Made by a program: the position numbers and the translations under genes
DNA from: an uncultured Lachnospiraceae bacterium
GTDB taxonomy: Bacteria > Bacillota > Clostridia > Lachnospirales > Lachnospiraceae
NCBI GenBank assembly: GCA_902803745.1
Contig: CADCRB010000275.1
Span: 1-6,453 of the forward strand
Direction: 5' to 3'
DNA: 6,453 bases
Shown: positions 6,237 through 6,453 of the stretch, one piece after another
How the letters are laid out: the number at the start of each line of letters is the position of its first letter
Position numbering within the stretch: the first letter of the stretch is position 1
The notes under the pieces: model-generated
The model's database searches: none
Told to the model about the DNA's origin: nothing
What the model saw: only the letters and a program-made list of their open reading frames with translations

Positions 6237-6453
6237 ATGAAGATAAGAAATGATGATATAAACATACTCATACTCTCTGCAGGACGCAGGGTCGAGCTGG
6301 TGAACTGCTTTAAGGCTGCCCGTGACAGGCTTGGAATCGCCGGAAAAGTCATAGCCTGCGATGCCAGTGATCTTGCTCCTGCGCTGTATTTTGCCGATGT
6401 CAGGCAGCAGGTTCCGAGGATAGCCGAAAATAATAGTTATGTAAACTCGATCA
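6237..6453 (+). CDS. ATP-grasp-type protein (carbamoyl-phosphate-synthase/PylC-like), N-terminal fragment
   Basis: The first 72 codons of a gene that continues beyond the window. The peptide reads M1-KIRNDDINILILSAGRR18-VELV, with IACDASDL near 39-46 and P48-ALYFAD54 following, then V59-PRI. This pattern (hydrophobic strand, S-A-G-R-R-V-E-L, later D-x-S-x-x-A-P-A-L-Y-x-A-D) fits the Rossmann-like pre-ATP-grasp domain of carbamoyl-phosphate-synthase-like ATP-grasp ligases. The family joins a carboxylate to an amine or similar nucleophile through an acyl-phosphate. Such proteins occur in surface-polysaccharide clusters, and other ATP-grasp ligases modify RiPP precursors, so either role is possible. 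The catalytic domain is not in view. GGGA at 6227-6230 lies six bases before the ATG and supports this start. The 30-base gap after the exporter has no terminator, so it probably belongs to the same operon. Confidence 0.75.
   Translation, partial: MKIRNDDINILILSAGRRVELVNCFKAARDRLGIAGKVIACDASDLAPALYFADVRQQVPRIAENNSYVNSI

Noticed and set aside
1..6453. CRISPR array, tRNA, rRNA, insertion sequence or attachment site
   Set aside because: I looked for regularly spaced repeats, cloverleaf-like sequence, transposase motifs and terminal inverted repeats and found none.

Overview
The window looks like Lachnospiraceae-type Firmicutes DNA, with Butyrivibrio or a relative as the best guess. That rests on codon choice (frequent ATA, AGA and AGG), purine-rich Shine-Dalgarno sites, tightly packed same-strand genes and the protein families present. 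No rRNA or other taxonomic marker is included, so the assignment is an inference.

Layout, all on the + strand. Positions 1-132 are the last 43 codons of a polyprenyl-phosphate sugar-1-phosphate transferase, a priming enzyme of exopolysaccharide synthesis. Positions 133-422 are a 290-base intergenic region with a plausible sigma-70-type promoter followed by four consecutive stem-loops. One of these is terminator-like, and its U-tract is shared with the stem of the next hairpin. Positions 423-1343 encode a DHH/DHHA1 phosphoesterase. After a 14-base gap come three closely spaced genes: a short HlyD-like secretion protein (1358-1855), a C39 peptidase/ABC permease-ATPase (1857-4013) and a second ABC permease-ATPase (4029-6206). 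Positions 6237-6453 are the start of an ATP-grasp-type protein that runs off the end.

The three central genes match the NHLM/NHLP-type bacteriocin (RiPP) export system described for nitrile-hydratase-like and Nif11-like leader peptides. By family knowledge, the C39 domain would cut the leader from a precursor at a double-glycine-type site, the two ABC subunits would move the product across the membrane, and the HlyD-like protein would be the membrane-anchored accessory factor. No precursor peptide and no recognisable maturase gene is visible, so the cargo must be encoded elsewhere or the system does something else.

The two ABC subunits look complementary. The first has an intact Cys/His/Asp peptidase triad but has Ala in place of the Walker B catalytic glutamate. 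The second has a canonical ATPase but no peptidase triad. This suggests an obligate heterodimer with one degenerate and one active ATP site. The other points of interest are the structured leader, the very short HlyD-like protein, and the placement of an exporter between polysaccharide-type genes beside a DHH phosphoesterase.
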